Assembly: GCA_964036315.1 (NCBI GenBank)
Contig: OZ038485.1
Span: forward strand, 73,695,548 to 73,759,547
Length of the DNA stretch: 64,000 nt
Direction of reading: 5' to 3'
From: Acanthosepion esculentum
Taxonomy: Eukaryota; Mollusca; Cephalopoda; Sepiida; Sepiidae
The position numbers and the translations under genes were made by a program. The notes under the pieces are model-generated. The model made no database searches. It saw only the letters and a list, made by a program, of their open reading frames with translations, and was not told the DNA's origin. Position 1 is the first letter of the stretch. Each line of letters begins with the position of its first letter. Shown in pieces: positions 42,937 to 57,400 of this stretch.

Positions 42937-43419
42937 TTAGAAGTACATTTCCATAGATTTATTTCGTTTCATACAAAATGATGAAAATCAGAAGTACATT
43001 TCCATAGATTTATTTAGTTTTATACAAATTGTGAAAATCAGAAGTACATTTACATAGATTTATTTAGTTTTATAAAAATGATGAAAATCAGAAGTACATT
43101 TACATAGATTTATTTAGTTTTATACAAAATGATGAAAATCAGAAGTACATTTCAATAGATTTATTTAGTTTTATACAAAATGATAAAAATCAGAAGTACA
43201 TTTCCATAGATTTTTTTAGTTTTATACAAAATGATGAAAATCAGAAGTACATTTACATAGATTTATTTAGTTTTATACAAAATGAGGAAAATCAGAAGTA
43301 CATATAAATAGATTTATTTAGTTTTATACAAAATGATGAGAATCAGAAGTACATATAAATAGATTTATTTAGTTTTATACAAAATGATGAAAATCAGAAG
43401 TACATATAAATAGATTTAT
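42937..43419 (+). repeat. Second 6,060-bp copy, broken off
   Basis: Aligns with 36,877-37,360 (M1, AAATTGTG, ATAAAAATG, GATAAAAAT, GATTTTTTT, GAGGAAAAT, GAGAAT) at 6,060 bp. A private difference is TTTCAATAG near 43,150. The match ends near 43.42 kb, where G-type sequence starts. Just upstream, GATAAAAAT is followed by ATAGCTTTTTTT near 42,547, a private change. Confidence 0.7.
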
Positions 43420-44710
43420 TTAGTTTTATACAAAATGATAAAAATCAGAAGTACATTTCCATAGATTTTTTTAGTTTTATACAAAATGATGAAAATCAGA
43501 AGTACATATAAATAGATTTATTTAGTTTTATACAAAATGATGAAAATCAGAAGTACATATAAATAGATTTATTTAGTTTTATACAAAATGATGAAAATCA
43601 GAAGTACATATAAATGGATTTATTTAGTTTTATAAAAAAATGATGAAAATCAGAAGTACATTTCCATAGATTTATTTAGTTTTATACAAAATGATGAAAA
43701 TCAGAAGTACATATAAATAGATTTATTTAGTTTTATACAAAATGATGAATATCAGAAGTACATATAAATAGATTTATTTAGTTTTATACAAAATGATGAA
43801 AATCAGAAGTACATATAAATAGATTTATTTAGATTTATACAAAATGATGAAAATCAGAAGTACATTTCCATAGATTTATTTCGTTTTATACAAAATGATG
43901 AAAATCAGAAGTACATTTCCATAGATTTATTTAGTTTTATACAAATTGTGAAAATCAGAAGTACATTTACATAGATTCATTTAGTTTTATACAAAATGAT
44001 GAAAATCAGAAGAACATTTACATAGATTTATTTAGATTTATACAAAATGATGAAAATCAGAAGTACATTTACATAGATTTATTTAGTTTTATACAAAATG
44101 ATGAAAATCAGAAGTACATTTCCATAGATTTTTTTAGTTTTATACAAAATGATGAAAATCAGAATTACATTTACATAGATTTATTAGTTTTATACAAAAT
44201 GATGAAAATCAGAAGTACATATAAATAGATCTATTTAGTTTTATACAAAATGATGAGAATCAGAAGTACATATAAATAGATTTATTTAGTTTTATAAAAA
44301 ATGATGAAAATCAGAAGTACATATAAATAGATTTATTTAGTTTTATACAAAATGATGAACATCAGAAGTACATATAAATAGATTTATTTAGTTTTATACA
44401 AAATGATGAAAATCAGAAGTACATATAAATAGATATATTTAGTTTTATACAAAATGATGAAAATCAGAAGTACATATAAATAGATTTATTTAGTTTTATA
44501 CAAAATGATGAATATCAGAAGTACATTTCCATAGATTTATTTAGTTATATACAAAATGATGAAAATCAGAAGTACATATAAATAGATTTATTTAGTTTTA
44601 TACAAAATGATGAAAATCAGAAGTACATATAAATAGATTTATTTAGTTTTATACAAAATGATGAAAATCAGAAGTACATATAAATAGATTTATTTAGTTT
44701 TATACAAAAC
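43420..44710 (+). repeat. G-type HOR block, copy 1
   Basis: Marked by AAATGGATTT, the 52-bp unit TATAAAAAAATGATG (43,631), GATTCATTT, CAGAATTAC, the 50-bp unit with TTATTAG (44,181), GATCTATTT (44,228) and TTAGTTATAT (44,541). All of these recur 2,139 bp downstream. The block ends at an M1 unit preceded by the private AAAACGATG near 44,707. Confidence 0.8.
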
Positions 44711-45559
44711 GATGAAAATTAGAAGTACATTTCCATAGATTTATTTCGTTTCATACAACATGATGAAAATCAGAAGTACATTTCCATAGATTTATTTAGT
44801 TTTATACAAATTGTGAAAATCAGAAGTACATTTACATAGATTTATTTAGTTTTATACAAAATGATGAAAATCAGAAGTACATTTACATAGATTTATTTAG
44901 TTTTATACAAAATGATGAAAATCAGAAGTACATTTCCATAGATTTATTTAGTTTTATACAAAATGATAAAAATCAGACGTACATTTCCATAGATTTTTTT
45001 AGTTTTATACAAAATGATGAAAATCAGAAGTACATTTACATAGATTTATTTAGTTTTATACAAAATGAGGAAAATCAGAAGTACATATAAATAGATTTAT
45101 TTAGTTTTATACAAAATGATGAGAATCAGAAGTACATATAAATAGATTTATTTAGTTTTATACAAAATGATGAAAATCAGAAGTACATATAAATAGATTT
45201 ATTTAGTTTTATACAAAATGATGAACATCAGAAGTACATATAAATAGATTTATTTAGTTTTATACAAAATGATGAAAATCAGAAGTACATATAAATAGAT
45301 TTATTTAGTTTTATACAAAATGATGAAAATCAGAAGTACATTTCCATAGATTTATTTCGTTTTATACAAAATGATGAAAATCAGAAGTACATTTCCACAG
45401 ATTTATTTAGTTTTATACAAATTGTGAAAATCAGAAGTACATTTACATAGATTTATTTAGTTTTATACAAAATGATGAAAATCAGAAGTACATTTACATA
45501 GATTTATTTAGTTTTATACAAAATGATGAAAATCAAAAGTACATTTCCATAGATTTATT
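44711..45559 (+). repeat. A-C run between two G blocks
   Basis: M1 near 44,718 (with ATACAACATG near 44,756), then A markers (AAATTGTG, GATAAAAAT with CAGACG near 44,977, GATTTTTTT, GAGGAAAAT, GAGAAT, GAACAT), GATTTATTTCG, CCACAG and a C start with TCAAAAG. It resembles A runs of the central domain but lacks GATGTATTT. Confidence 0.65.
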
Positions 45560-46850
45560 TAGTTTTATACAAAATGATAAAAATCAGAAGTACATTTCCA
45601 TAGATTTTTTTAGTTTTATACAAAATGATGAAAATCAGAAGTACATATAAATAGATTTATTTAGTTTTATACAAAATGATGAAAATCAGAAGTACATATA
45701 AATAGATTTATTTAGTTTTATACAAAATGATGAAAATCAGAAGTACATATAAATGGATTTATTTAGATTTATAAAAAAATGATGAAAATCAGAAGTACAT
45801 TTCCATAGATTTATTTAGTTTTATACAAAATGATGAAAATCAGAAGTACATATAAATAGATTTATTTAGTTTTATACAAAATGATGAAAATCAGAAGTAC
45901 ATATAAATAGATTTATTTAGTTTTATACAAAATGATGAAAATCAGAAGTACATATAAATAGATTTATTTAGATTTATACAAAATGATGAAAATCAGAAGT
46001 ACATTTCCATAGATTTATTTCGTTTTATACAAAATGATGAAAATCAGAAGTACATTTCCATAGATTTATTTAGTTTTATACAAATTGTGAAAATCAGAAG
46101 TACATTTACATAGATTCATTTAGTTTTATAAAAAATGATGAAAATCAGAAGTACATTTACATAGATTTATTTAGTTTTATACAAAATGATGAAAATCAGA
46201 AGTACATTTACATAGATTTATTTAGTTTTATACAAAATGATGAAAATCAGAAGTACATTTCCATAGATTTTTTTAGTTTTATACAAAATGATGAAAATCA
46301 GAATTACATTTACATAGATTTATTAGTTTTATACAAAATGATGAAAATCAGAAGTACATATAAATAGATCTATTTAGTTTTATACAAAATGATGAGAATC
46401 AGAAGTACATATAAATAGATTTATTTAGTTTTATAAAAAATGATGAAAATCAGAAGTACATATAAATAGATTTATTTAGTTTTATACAAAATGATGAACA
46501 TCAGAAGTACATATAAATAGATTTATTTAGTTTTATACAAAATGATGAAAATCAGAAGTACATATAAATAGATATATTTAGTTTTATACAAAATGATGAA
46601 AATCAGAAGTACATATAAATAGATTTATTTAGTTTTATACAAAATGATGAAAATCAGAAGTACATTTCCATAGATTTATTTAGTTATATACAAAATGATG
46701 AAAATCAGAAGTACATATAAATAGATTTATTTAGTTTTATACAAAATGATGAAAATCAGAAGTACATATAAATAGATTTATTTAGTTTTATACAAAATGA
46801 TGAAAATCAGAAGTACATATAAATAGATTTATTTAGTTTTATACAAAATG
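45560..46850 (+). repeat. G-type HOR block, copy 2
   Basis: Matches copy 1 at 2,139 bp: TATAAAAAAATG (45,770), TTATTAG (46,320), GATCTATTT (46,367), TTAGTTATAT (46,680). Differences include TTTAGATTTATAAAA against TTTAGTTTTATAAAA just before the 52-bp unit. After about 46,850 the copies diverge: this one leads into TCAAAAG and a run of TTTAC units, copy 1 into M1. Confidence 0.8.
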
Positions 46851-48730
46851 ATGAAAATCAAAAGTACATTTCCATAGATTTATTTAGTTTTATACAAAAT
46901 GATGAAAATCAGAAGTACATTTACATAGATTTATTTAGTTTTATACAAAATGATGAAAATCAGAAGTACATTTACATAGATTTATTTAGTTTTATACAAA
47001 ATGATGAAAATCAGAAGTACATTTCCATAGATTTTTTTAGTTTCATACAAAATGATGAAAATCAGAAGTACATATAAATAGATTTATTTAGTTTTATACA
47101 AAATGATGAAAATCAGCAGTACATTTCCATAGATTTATTTAGTTTTATACAAAATGATGAGAATCAGAAGTACATATAAATAGATTTATTTCGTTTTATA
47201 CAAAATGATGAAAATCAGAAGTACATATAAATAGATTTATTTAGTTTTATACAAAATGATGAAAATCAGAAGTACATTTACATAGATTTATTTAGTTTTA
47301 TACAAAATGATGAAAATCAGAAGTACATTTACATAGATTTATTTAGTTTTATACAAAATGATGAAAATCAGAAGTACATTTCCATAGATTTTTTTAGTTT
47401 TATACAAAATGATGAAAATCAGAAGTACATTTACATAGATTTATTTAGTTTTATACAAAATGATGAAAATCAGAAGTACATATAAATAGATTTATTTAGT
47501 TTTATACAAAATGATGAGAATCAGAAGTACATATAAATAGATTTATTTAGTTTTATACAAAATGATGAAAATCAGAAGTACATATAAATAGATTTATTTA
47601 GTTTTATACAAAATGATGAACATCAGAAGTACATATAAATAGATTTATTTAGTTTTATACAAAATGATGAAAATCAGAAGTACATATAAATAGATTTATT
47701 TAGTTTTATACAAAATGATGAAAATCAGAAGTACATTTCCATAGATTTATTTAGTTTTATACAAAATGATGAAAATCAGAAGTACATTTCCATAGATTTA
47801 TTTACTTTTATACAAAATGATGAAAATCAGAAGTACATATAAATAGATTTATTTAGTTTTATACAAAATGATGAAAATCAGAAGTACATATAAATAGATT
47901 TATTTAGTTTTATACAAAATGATGAAAATCAGAAGTACTTTTCCATAGATTTATTTAGTTTTATACAAAATTATGAAAATCAGAAGTACATATAAATAGA
48001 TTTATTTAGTTTTATACGAAATGATGAAAATCAGAAGTACATATAAATTGATTTATTTAGTTTTATACAAAATGATGAACATCAGAAGTACATATAAATA
48101 GATATATTTAGTTTTATACAAAATTATGAAAATCAGAAGTACATATAAATAGATTTATTTCGTTTTATACAAAATGATGAGAATCAGAAGTACATTTCCA
48201 TAGATTTATTTAGTTTTATACAAAATGATGAAAATCAGGAGTACATTTCCATAGATTTATTTAGTTTTATACAAAATGATGAAAATCAGAAGTACATTTC
48301 CATAGATTTATTTAGTTTTATACAAAATGTTGAAAATCAGAAGTACATATAAATAGATTTATTTAGTTTTATACAAAATGATGAAAATCAGAAGTATATT
48401 TCCATAGATTTATTTAGTTTTATACAAAATAATGAAAATCAGAAGTACATATAAATAGATATATTTAGTTTTATACAAAATGATGAAAATCAGAAGTACA
48501 TATAAATAGATTTATTTAGTTTTATACAAAATGATGAAAATCAGAAGTACATATAAATAGATTTATTTAGTTTTATACAAAATGATGAAAATCAGAAGTA
48601 CATATAAATAGATTTATTTAGTTTTATACAAAATGATAAAAATCAGAAGTACATATAAATAGATTTATTTAGTTTTATACAAAATGATGAAAATCAGAAG
48701 TACATATAAATAGATTTATTTAGTTTTATA
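46851..48730 (+). repeat. Internal domain paralogous to the left end
   Basis: The segment 48,030-48,720 matches 1,500-2,190 at a constant offset of 46,533: AAATTGATT (1,511 and 48,044), GATATATTT (1,568 and 48,101), CAGGAG (1,703 and 48,236), AATAATG (1,891 and 48,424), GTATATTT, GTTGAAAAT and GATAAAAAT in a TATAA unit. Further upstream, TTTACTTTT and TACTTTTCC also match the left end but with indels of whole units. It carries no AAATTGTG units and few central-domain markers. Confidence 0.8.
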
Positions 48731-50060
48731 CAAAATGAGGAAAATCAGAAGTACATATAAATTGATTTATTTAGTTTTATACAAAATGATGAAAATCAGA
48801 AGTACATTTCCATAGATTTATTTAGTTTTATACAAAATGATGAAAATCAGAAGTACATATAAATAGATTTATTTAGTTTTATACAAAATGATGAAAATCA
48901 GAAGTACATATAAATAGATTTATTTAGTTTTATAAAAAATGATGAAAATCAGAAGTACATATAAATAGATTTATTTAGATTTATACAAAATGATGAAAAT
49001 CAGAAGTACATTTCCATAGATTTATTTCGTTTTATACAAAATGAAGAAAATCAGAAGTACATTTCCATAGATTTATTTAGTTTTATACAAATTGTGAAAA
49101 TCAGAAGTACATTTACATAGATGTATTTAGTTTTATACAAAATGATGAAAATCAGAAGTACATTTACATAGATTTATTTAGTTTTATACAAAATGATGAA
49201 AATCAGAAGTACATTTACATAGATTTATTTAGTTTTATACAAAATGATGAAGATCAGAAGTACATTTCCATAGATTTTTTTAGATTTATACAAAATGATG
49301 AAAATCAGAATTACATTTACATAGATTTATTTAGTTTTATACAAAATGATGAAAATCAGAAGTACATATAAATAGATTTATTTAGTTTTATACAAAATGA
49401 TGAGAATCAGAAGTACATATAAATAGATTTATTTAGTTTTATACAAAATGATGAAAATCAGAAGTACATATAAATAGATTTATTTAGTTTTATACAAAAT
49501 GATGAACATCAGAAGTACATATAAATAGATTTATTTAGTTTTATACAAAATGATGAAAATCAGAAGTACATATAAATAGATTTATTTTGTTTTATACAAA
49601 ATGATGAAAATCAGAAGTACATATAAATAGATTTATTTAGTTTTATACAAAATGATGAAAATCAGAAGTACATTTCCATAGATTTATTTAGTTTTATACA
49701 AAATGATGAAAATCAGAAGTACATATAAATAGCTTTATTTAGTTTTATACAAAATGATGAAAATCAGAAGTACATATATATAGATTTATTTAGTTTTATA
49801 CAAAATGATGAAAATCAGAAGTACATATAAATAGATTTATTTAGTTTTATACAAAATGATGAAAATCAGAAGTACGTTTCCATAGTTTTATTTCGTTTTA
49901 TACAAAATGATGAAAATCAGAAGTACATTTCCATAGATTTATTTAGTTTTATACAAATTGTGAAAATCAGAAGTATATTTACATAGATTTATTTAGTTTT
50001 ATACAAAATGATGAAAATCAGAAGTACATTTACATAGATTTATTTAGTTTTATACAAAAT
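48731..50060 (+). repeat. Transitional run with G-like and B-like units
   Basis: Contains GAGGAAAAT in a TATAA unit ending AAATTGAT near 48,760, TTTAGATTTATAC and an AAATTGTG unit near 49,088, GAAGATCAG near 49,250, CAGAATTAC near 49,307, GAGAAT, GAACAT and ATTTTGTTTT near 49,583. Private variants include ATAGCTTTATTT near 49,730, GTACGTTTCC near 49,873 and ATAGTTTTATTT near 49,884. No clear single parental HOR. Confidence 0.6.
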
Positions 50061-51037
50061 GATGAAAATCAAAAGTACATTTCCATAGATTTATTTAGTT
50101 TTATACAAAATGATAAAAATCAGAAGTACATTTCCATAGATTTTTTTAGTTTTATACAAAATGATGAAAATCAGAAGTACATATAAATAGATTTATTTAG
50201 TTTTATACAAAATGATGAAAATCAGAAGTACATATAAATAGATTTATTTAGTTTTATACAAAATGATGAATATCAGATGTACATATAAATAGATTTATTT
50301 AGTTTTATACAAAATGATGTAAATCAGATGTACATATAAATAGATTTATTTAGTTTTATACAAAATGTTGAAAATAAGAAGTACATCTAAATAGATTTAT
50401 TTAGTTTTATACAAAATGATGAAAATCAGAAGTACATATAAATAGATTTATCTAGTTTTATACAAAATGATGAAAATCAGAAGTACATTTCCATAGATTT
50501 ATTTAGTTTTATACAAAATGATGAAAATCAGAAGTACATATAAATAGATTTATTTAGTTTTATACAAAATGATGAAAATAGGAAGTACATATAAATAGAT
50601 TTATTTAGTTTTATACAAAATGATGAAAATCAGAAGTACATATAAATAGATTTATTTAGTTTTATACAAAATGATGAAAATCAGAAGTACATTCCCATAG
50701 ATTTATTTAGTTTTATACAAAATGATGAAAATCAGAAGTACATTTCCATAGATTTATTGAGTTTTATACAAAATGATGAAAATCAGAAGTACATATAAAT
50801 AGATTTATTTAGTTTTATACAAAATGATGAAAATCAGAAGTACATATAAATAGATTTATTTACTTTTATACAAAATGATGAAAATCAGAAGTACATATAA
50901 ATAGATTTATTTAGTTTTATACAAAATGATGAGAATCAGAAGTACATATAAATAGATTTATTTAGTTTTATACAAAATGATGAAAATCAGAAGTACATAT
51001 AAATAGATTTATTTAGTTTTATACAAAATGATGAAAA
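50061..51037 (+). repeat. D-type HOR block, right copy
   Basis: Complete D marker order: TCAAAAG, GATAAAAAT, GATTTTTTT, GAATATCAGATG (50,268), GATGTAAAT, AAATAAGAAG, TATCTAG, AATAGGAAG, ATTCCCATAG, GAGAAT, ending at M1 (51,038). The D start lies 9,425 bp after the D at 40,843. It has TTATTGAG near 50,756 and TTTACTTTT near 50,870, where central D copies have TTTAGTTTTATTC. TATCTAG and ATTCCCATAG tie it to the 11-34 kb copies, not to the 3.2-kb copy. Confidence 0.72.
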
Positions 51038-54000
51038 TTAGAAGTACATTTCCATAGATTTATTTCGTTTCATACAAAATGATGAAAATCAGAAGTACAT
51101 TTCCATAGATTTATTTAGTTTTATACAAATTGTGAAAATCAGAAGTACATTTCCATAGATTTATTTAGTTTTATACAAAATGATGAAAATCAGAAGCACA
51201 TATAAATAGATTTATTTAGTTTTATACAAAATGATGAAAATCAGAAGTACATATAAATAGATTTATTTAGTTTTATACAAAATGATGAGAATCAGAAGTA
51301 CATATAAATAGATTTATTTAGTTTTATACAAAATGATGAAAATCAGAAGTACATATAAATAGATTTATTTAGTTTTATACAAAATGATGAAAATTAGAAG
51401 TACATTTCCATAGATTTATTTCGTTTCATACAAAATGATGAAAATCAGAAGTACATTTCCATAGATTTATTTAGTTTTATACAAATTGTGAAAATCAGAA
51501 GTACATTTCCATAGATTTATTTAGTTTTATACAAAATGATAAAAATCAGAAGTACATTTACATAGATTTTTTTAGTTTTATACAAAATGATGAAAATCAG
51601 AAGTACATTTACATAGATTTATTTAGTTTTATACAAAATGAGGAAAATCAGAAGTACATATAAATAGATTTATTTAGTTTTATACAAAATGATGAGTATC
51701 AGAAGTACATATAAATAGATTTATTTAGTTTTATACAAAATGATGAAAATCAGAAGTACATATAAATAGATTTATTTAGTTTTATACAAAATGATGAACA
51801 TCAGAAGTACATATAAATAGATTTATTTAGTTTTATACAAAATGATGAAAATCAGAAGTACATATAAATAGATGTATTTAGTTTTATACAATATGATGAA
51901 AATCAGAAGTACATTTCCATAGATTTATTTAGTTTTATACAAAATGATGAAAATCAGAAGTACATTTCCATAGATTTATTTAGTTTTATACAAAATGATG
52001 AAAATCAGAAGTACATTTCCATAGATTTATTTAGTTTTATACAAAATGATGAAAATCAGAAGTACATTTCCATAGATGTATTTCGTTTTATACAAAATGA
52101 TGAAAATCAGAAGTACATTTCCACAGATTTATTTAGTTTTATACAAATTGTGAAAATCAGAAGTACATTTACATAGATTTATTTAGTTTTATACAAAATG
52201 ATGAAAATCAAAAGTACATTTCCATAGATTTATTTAGTTTTATACAAAATGATGAAAATCAAAAGTACATTTCCATAGATTTATTTAGTTTTATACAAAA
52301 TGATAAAAATCAGAAGTACATTTCCATAGATTTTTTTAGTTTTATACAAAATGATGAAAATCAGAAGTACATATAAATAGATTTATTTAGTTTTATACAA
52401 AATGATGAACATCAGAAGTACATATAAATAGATTTATTTAGTTTTATACAAAATGATGAAAATCAGAAGTACATATAAATAGATTTATTTAGTTTTATAC
52501 AAAATGATGAAAATCAGAAGTACATTTCCATAGATTTATTTAGTTTTATACAAAATGATGAAAATCACAAGTATATATAAATAGATTTATTTAGTTTTAT
52601 ACAAAATGATGAAAATCAGAAGTACATATAAATAGATTTATTTTGTTTTATACAAAATGATGAAAATCAGAAGTACATATAAATAGATTTATTTAGTTTT
52701 ATACAAAATGATGAAAATTAGAAGTACATTTCCATAGATTTATTTCGTTTCATACAAAATGATGAAAATCAGAAGTACATTTCCATAGATTTATTTAGTT
52801 TTATACAAATTGTGAAAAGCAGAAGTACATTTACATAGATTTATTTAGTTTTATACAAAATGATGAAAATCAGAAGTACATTTACATAGATTTATTTAGT
52901 TTTATACAAAATGATAAAAATCAGAAGTACATTTCCATAGATTTATTGAGTTTTATACAAAATGATGAAAATCAGAAGTACATATAAATAGATTTATTTA
53001 GTTTTATACAAAATGATGAAAATCAGAAGTACATATAAATAGATTTATTTAGTTTTATACAAAATGATGAAAATCAGAAGTACATATAAATAGATTTATT
53101 TAGTTTTATACAAAATGATGAGAATCAGAAGTACATATAAATAGATTTATTTAGTTTTATACAAAATGATGAAAATCAGAAGTACATTTCCATAGATTTA
53201 TTTAGTTTTATACAAAATGATGAAAATCAGAAGTACATTTCCATAGATTTATTTAGTTTTATACAAAATGATGAAAATCAGAAGTACATTTCCATAGATG
53301 TATTTCGTTTTATACAAAATGATGAAAATCAGAAGTACATTTCCACAGATTTATTTAGTTTTATACAAATTGTGAAAATCAGAAGTACATTTACATAGAT
53401 TTATTTAGTTTTATACAAAATGATGAAAATCAAAAGTACATTTCCATAGATTTATTTAGTTTTATACAAAATGATGAAAATCAAAAGTACATTTCCATAG
53501 ATTTATTTAGTTTTATACAAAATGATAAAAATCAGAAGTACATTTCCATAGATTTTTTTAGTTTTATACAAAATGATGAAAATCAGAAGTACATATAAAT
53601 AGATTTATTTAGTTTTATACAAAATGATGAACATCAGAAGTACATATAAATAGATTTATTTAGTTTTATACAAAATGATGAAAATCAGAAGTACATATAA
53701 ATAGATTTATTTAGTTTTATACAAAATGATGAAAATCAGAAGTACATTTCCATAGATTTATTTAGTTTTATACAAAATGATGAAAATCACAAGTATATAT
53801 AAATAGATTTATTTAGTTTTATACAAAATGATGAAAATCAGAAGTACATATAAATAGATTTATTTTGTTTTATACAAAATGATGAAAATCAGAAGTACAT
53901 ATAAATAGATTTATTTAGTTTTATACAAAATGATGAAAATTAGAAGTACATTTCCATAGATTTATTTCGTTTCATACAAAATGATGAAAATCAGAAGTAC

Positions 54001-54448
54001 ATTTCCATAGATTTATTTAGTTTTATACAAATTGTGAAAAGCAGAAGTACATTTACATAGATTTATTTAGTTTTATACAAAATGATGAAAATCAGAAGTA
54101 CATTTACATAGATTTATTTAGTTTTATACAAAATGATAAAAATCAGAAGTACATTTCCATAGATTTATTGAGTTTTATACAAAATGATGAAAATCAGAAG
54201 TACATATAAATAGATTTATTTAGTTTTATACAAAATGATGAAAATCAGAAGTACATATAAATAGATTTATTTAGTTTTATACAAAATGATGAAAATCAGA
54301 AGTACATATAAATAGATTTATTTAGTTTTATACAAAATGATGAGAATCAGAAGTACATATAAATAGATTTATTTAGTTTTATACAAAATGATGAAAATCA
54401 GAAGTACATATAAATAGATTTATTTAGTTTTATACAAAATGATGAAAA
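51038..54448 (+). repeat. Right HOR domain, 1,222- and 3,055-bp spacings
   Basis: M1 units at 51,038, 51,394, 52,718, 53,940 and 54,449. CACAAGTATATA occurs at 52,566 and 53,788 (offset 1,222), and M1 at 52,718 and 53,940 gives the same offset; both copies share doubled TCAAAAG units and AAAGCAGAAG. Blocks starting at M1 51,394 and 54,449 share TTTACATAGATTTTTTT, GAGTATCAG and ACAATATG about 3,055 bp apart. A private CAGAAGCACAT lies near 51,192. Confidence 0.72.
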
Positions 54449-57400
54449 TTAGAAGTACATTTCCATAGATTTATTTCGTTTCATACAAAATGATGAAAAT
54501 CAGAAGTACATTTCCATAGATTTATTTAGTTTTATACAAATTGTGAAAATCAGAAGTACATTTCCATAGATTTATTTAGTTTTATACAAAATGATAAAAA
54601 TCAGAAGTACATTTACATAGATTTTTTTAGTTTTATACAAAATGATGAAAATCAGAAGTACATTTACATAGATTTATTTAGTTTTATACAAAATGAGGAA
54701 AATCAGAAGTACATATAAATAGATTTATTTAGTTTTATACAAAATGATGAGTATCAGAAGTACATATAAATAGATTTATTTAGTTTTATACAAAATGATG
54801 AAAATCAGAAGTACATATAAATAGATTTATTTAGTTTTATACAAAATGATGAACATCAGAAGTACATATAAATAGATTTATTTAGTTTTATACAAAATGA
54901 TGAAAATCAGAAGTACATATAAATAGATGTATTTAGTTTTATACAATATGATGAAAATCAGAAGTACATTTCCATAGATTTATTTAGTTTTATACAAAAT
55001 GATGAAAATCAGAAGTACATTTCCATAGATTTATTTAGTTTTATACAAAATGATGAAAATCAGAAGTACATTTCCATAGATTTATTTAGTTTTATACAAA
55101 ATGATGAAAATCAGAAGTACATTTCCATAGATGTATTTCGTTTTATACAAAATGATGAAAATCAGAAGTACATTTCCACAGATTTATTTAGTTTTATACA
55201 AATTGTGAAAATCAGAAGTACATTTACATAGATTTATTTAGTTTTATACAAAATGATGAAAATCAGAAGTACATTTACATAGATTTATTTAGTTTTATAC
55301 AAAATTATGAAAATCAAAAGTACATTTCCATAGATTTATTTAGTTTTATACAAAATGATAAAAATCAGAAGTACATTTCCATAGATTTTTTTAGTTTTAT
55401 ACAAAATGATGAAAATCAGAAGTACATATAAATAGATTTATTTAGTTTTATACAAAATGATGAACATCAGAAGTACATATAAATAGATTTATTTAGTTTT
55501 ATACAAAATGATGAAAATCAGAAGTACATATAAATAGATTTATTTAGTTTTATACAAAATGATGAAAATCAGAAGTACATTTCCATAGATTTATTTAGTT
55601 TTATACAAAATGATGAAAATCACAAGTATATATAAATAGATTTATTTAGTTTTATACAAAATGATGAAAATCAGAAGTACATATAAATAGATTTATTTTG
55701 TTTTATACAAAATGATGAAAATCAGAAGTACATATAAATAGATTTATTTAGTTTTATACAAAATGATGAAAATTAGAAGTACATTTCCATAGATTTATTT
55801 CGTTTCATACAAAATGATGAAAATCAGAAGTACATTTCCATAGATTTATTTAGTTTTATACAAATTGTGAAAATCAGAAGTACATTTACATAGATTTATT
55901 TAGTTTTATACAAAATGATGAAAATCAGAAGTACATTTACATAGATTTATTTAGTTTTATACAAAATGATAAAAATCAGAAGTACATTTCCATAGATTTT
56001 TTTAGTTTTATACAAAATGATGAAAATCAGAAGTACATTTACATAGATTTATTTAGTTTTATACAAAATGAGGAAAATCAGAAGTACATATAAATAGATT
56101 TATTTAGTTTTATACAAAATGATGAGTATCAGAAGTACATATAAATAGATTTATTTAGTTTTATACAAAATGATGAAAATCAGAAGTACATATAAATAGA
56201 TTTATTTAGTTTTATACAAAATGATGAACATCAGAAGTACATATAAATAGATTTATTTAGTTTTATACAAAATGATGAAAATCAGAAGTACATATAAATA
56301 GATGTATTTAGTTTTATACAATATGATGAAAATCAGAAGTACATTTCCATAGATTTATTTAGTTTTATACAAAATGATGAAAATCAGAAGTACATTTCCA
56401 TAGATTTATTTAGTTTTATACAAAATGATGAAAATCAGAAGTACATTTCCATAGATTTATTTAGTTTTATACAAAATGATGAAAATCAGAAGTACATTTC
56501 CATAGATGTATTTCGTTTTATACAAAATGATGAAAATCAGAAGTACATTTCCACAGATTTATTTAGTTTTATACAAATTGTGAAAATCAGAAGTACATTT
56601 ACATAGATTTATTTAGTTTTATACAAAATGATGAAAATCAGAAGTACATTTACATAGATTTATTTAGTTTTATACAAAATTATGAAAATCAAAAGTACAT
56701 TTCCATAGATTTATTTAGTTTTATACAAAATGATAAAAATCAGAAGTACATTTCCATAGATTTTTTTAGTTTTATACAAAATGATGAAAATCAGAAGTAC
56801 ATATAAATAGATTTATTTAGTTTTATACAAAATGATGAACATCAGAAGTACATATAAATAGATTTATTTAGTTTTATACAAAATGATGAAAATCAGAAGT
56901 ACATATAAATAGATTTATTTAGTTTTATACAAAATGATGAAAATCAGAAGTACATTTCCATAGATTTATTTAGTTTTATACAAAATGATGAAAATCACAA
57001 GTATATATAAATAGATTTATTTAGTTTTATACAAAATGATGAAAATCAGAAGTACATATAAATAGATTTATTTTGTTTTATACAAAATGATGAAAATCAG
57101 AAGTACATATAAATAGATTTATTTAGTTTTATACAAAATGATGAAAATTAGAAGTACATTTCCATAGATTTATTTCGTTTCATACAAAATGATGAAAATC
57201 AGAAGTACATTTCCATAGATTTATTTAGTTTTATACAAATTGTGAAAATCAGAAGTACATTTACATAGATTTATTTAGTTTTATACAAAATGATGAAAAT
57301 CAGAAGTACATTTACATAGATTTATTTAGTTTTATACAAAATGATAAAAATCAGAAGTACATTTCCATAGATTTTTTTAGTTTTATACAAAATGATGAAA

